DNA of 64,000 bases from Planktothrix sp. PCC 11201. Lineage in GTDB: Bacteria; Cyanobacteriota; Cyanobacteriia; Cyanobacteriales; Microcoleaceae. The notes beneath the pieces are model-generated. The model worked only from the letters and a program-made list of their open reading frames with translations. It had not been told where the DNA came from and searched no databases. Both the position numbers and the translations under genes were made by a program. The DNA is taken from the NCBI RefSeq assembly GCF_900009135.1, contig NZ_LT797708.1, positions 1 through 64,000 of the forward strand. The letters are read 5' to 3'. Shown piece after piece: positions 63,854 through 64,000 of this stretch (within the stretch, counting starts at the first letter, position 1; every line of letters starts with the position of its first letter).

Positions 63854-64000
63854 CTTAGCTGTTAAAATTGTATCAAATCTTGGTAGTACAACCGATTCAA
63901 GATATTCAACATTGAAAGGATCTTCATCTGTTAGTTGGATAATTTCTTTAATCCAATATAAATTACTGCTTGACTCAGGTAGCAAATCTATAAACTTCCT
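63824..64000 (-). CDS. Partial gene entering from the right edge
   Basis: On the minus strand, 59 codons read without a stop from the window edge to TAG at 63824-63826; the visible part contains LYWIKEIIQLTDEDPFNVEY and ends KRYYSQDE. Coding quality looks good, but only the C-terminal part is here and I do not recognise it. It is joined tail to tail with the truncated PIN gene. Confidence 0.5.
   Translation of the reverse strand, partial: RKFIDLLPESSSNLYWIKEIIQLTDEDPFNVEYLESVVLPRFDTILTAKLKRYYSQDE

Overview
The window looks like chromosomal DNA of a filamentous, Oscillatoriales-type (Planktothrix-like) cyanobacterium. The evidence is magnesium-chelatase ChlH and Ycf54 (chlorophyll synthesis), a Rubisco activase with a C-terminal RbcS-like domain, two FtsH4-type proteases, a BioU-type biotin enzyme, CRY-DASH, a PEP-CTERM protein, scattered HIP1 (GCGATCGC) sites, short heptamer tandem repeats between genes and many degraded toxin-antitoxin (TA) genes. 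The genus is an inference from gene content and repeat style.

Layout. 0-6.5 kb: a dead TA remnant, then a giant calcium-binding-type surface protein (VWD, Calx-beta and seven FG-GAP repeats) flanked by two copies of a ~105 bp repeat. 6.5-17.8 kb: glmS, a DEDDh exonuclease-ATPase fusion, a small conserved ORF, CRY-DASH, a five-PAS/GAF histidine kinase and a SpoIID/LytB protein. 17.9-24.4 kb: a hybrid histidine kinase whose GAF domains carry cyanobacteriochrome cysteines, translationally overlapped with a REC-GGDEF regulator, then a Deg/HtrA protease. 24.4-29.1 kb: an IS5-type insertion sequence abutting ureA, then ureD, ureG, ureF and ureE; ureB and ureC are not here. 29.3-38.7 kb: a proline-rich repeat membrane protein, bioU, a PEP-CTERM protein, MidA-like methyltransferase, aminotransferase, GldA-like dehydrogenase, a methionine-rich multicopper oxidase and a DUF29 protein. 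38.7-44 kb: tandem ftsH genes and rca. 44.4-47.7 kb: pdxJ, split 12 codons from its start by a complete 2,529 bp group II intron carrying an RT/maturase/HNH protein. 47.7-54.6 kb: ycf54, a secreted protein, a PAP2-like protein, crtE, folD, an OB-fold lipoprotein, a NUDIX hydrolase, an M23 peptidase and nnrD. 54.8-59.1 kb: a small defence/TA island (MmeI-like restriction-modification protein, HEPN pair, RelE-type pair, decayed remnants). 59.3-63.3 kb: chlH. 63.4-64 kb: a broken PIN-domain module and the end of another gene.

How it fits together. Ycf54 and ChlH act at neighbouring steps of chlorophyll synthesis. The Ure proteins form the nickel-insertion machinery plus the gamma subunit of urease. 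The GAF kinase and GGDEF regulator probably form one light-to-c-di-GMP pathway. pdxJ can make its enzyme only if the intron splices from the RNA. Most remaining genes are single housekeeping units separated by repeat-rich spacers. I saw no rRNA, tRNA or CRISPR array.
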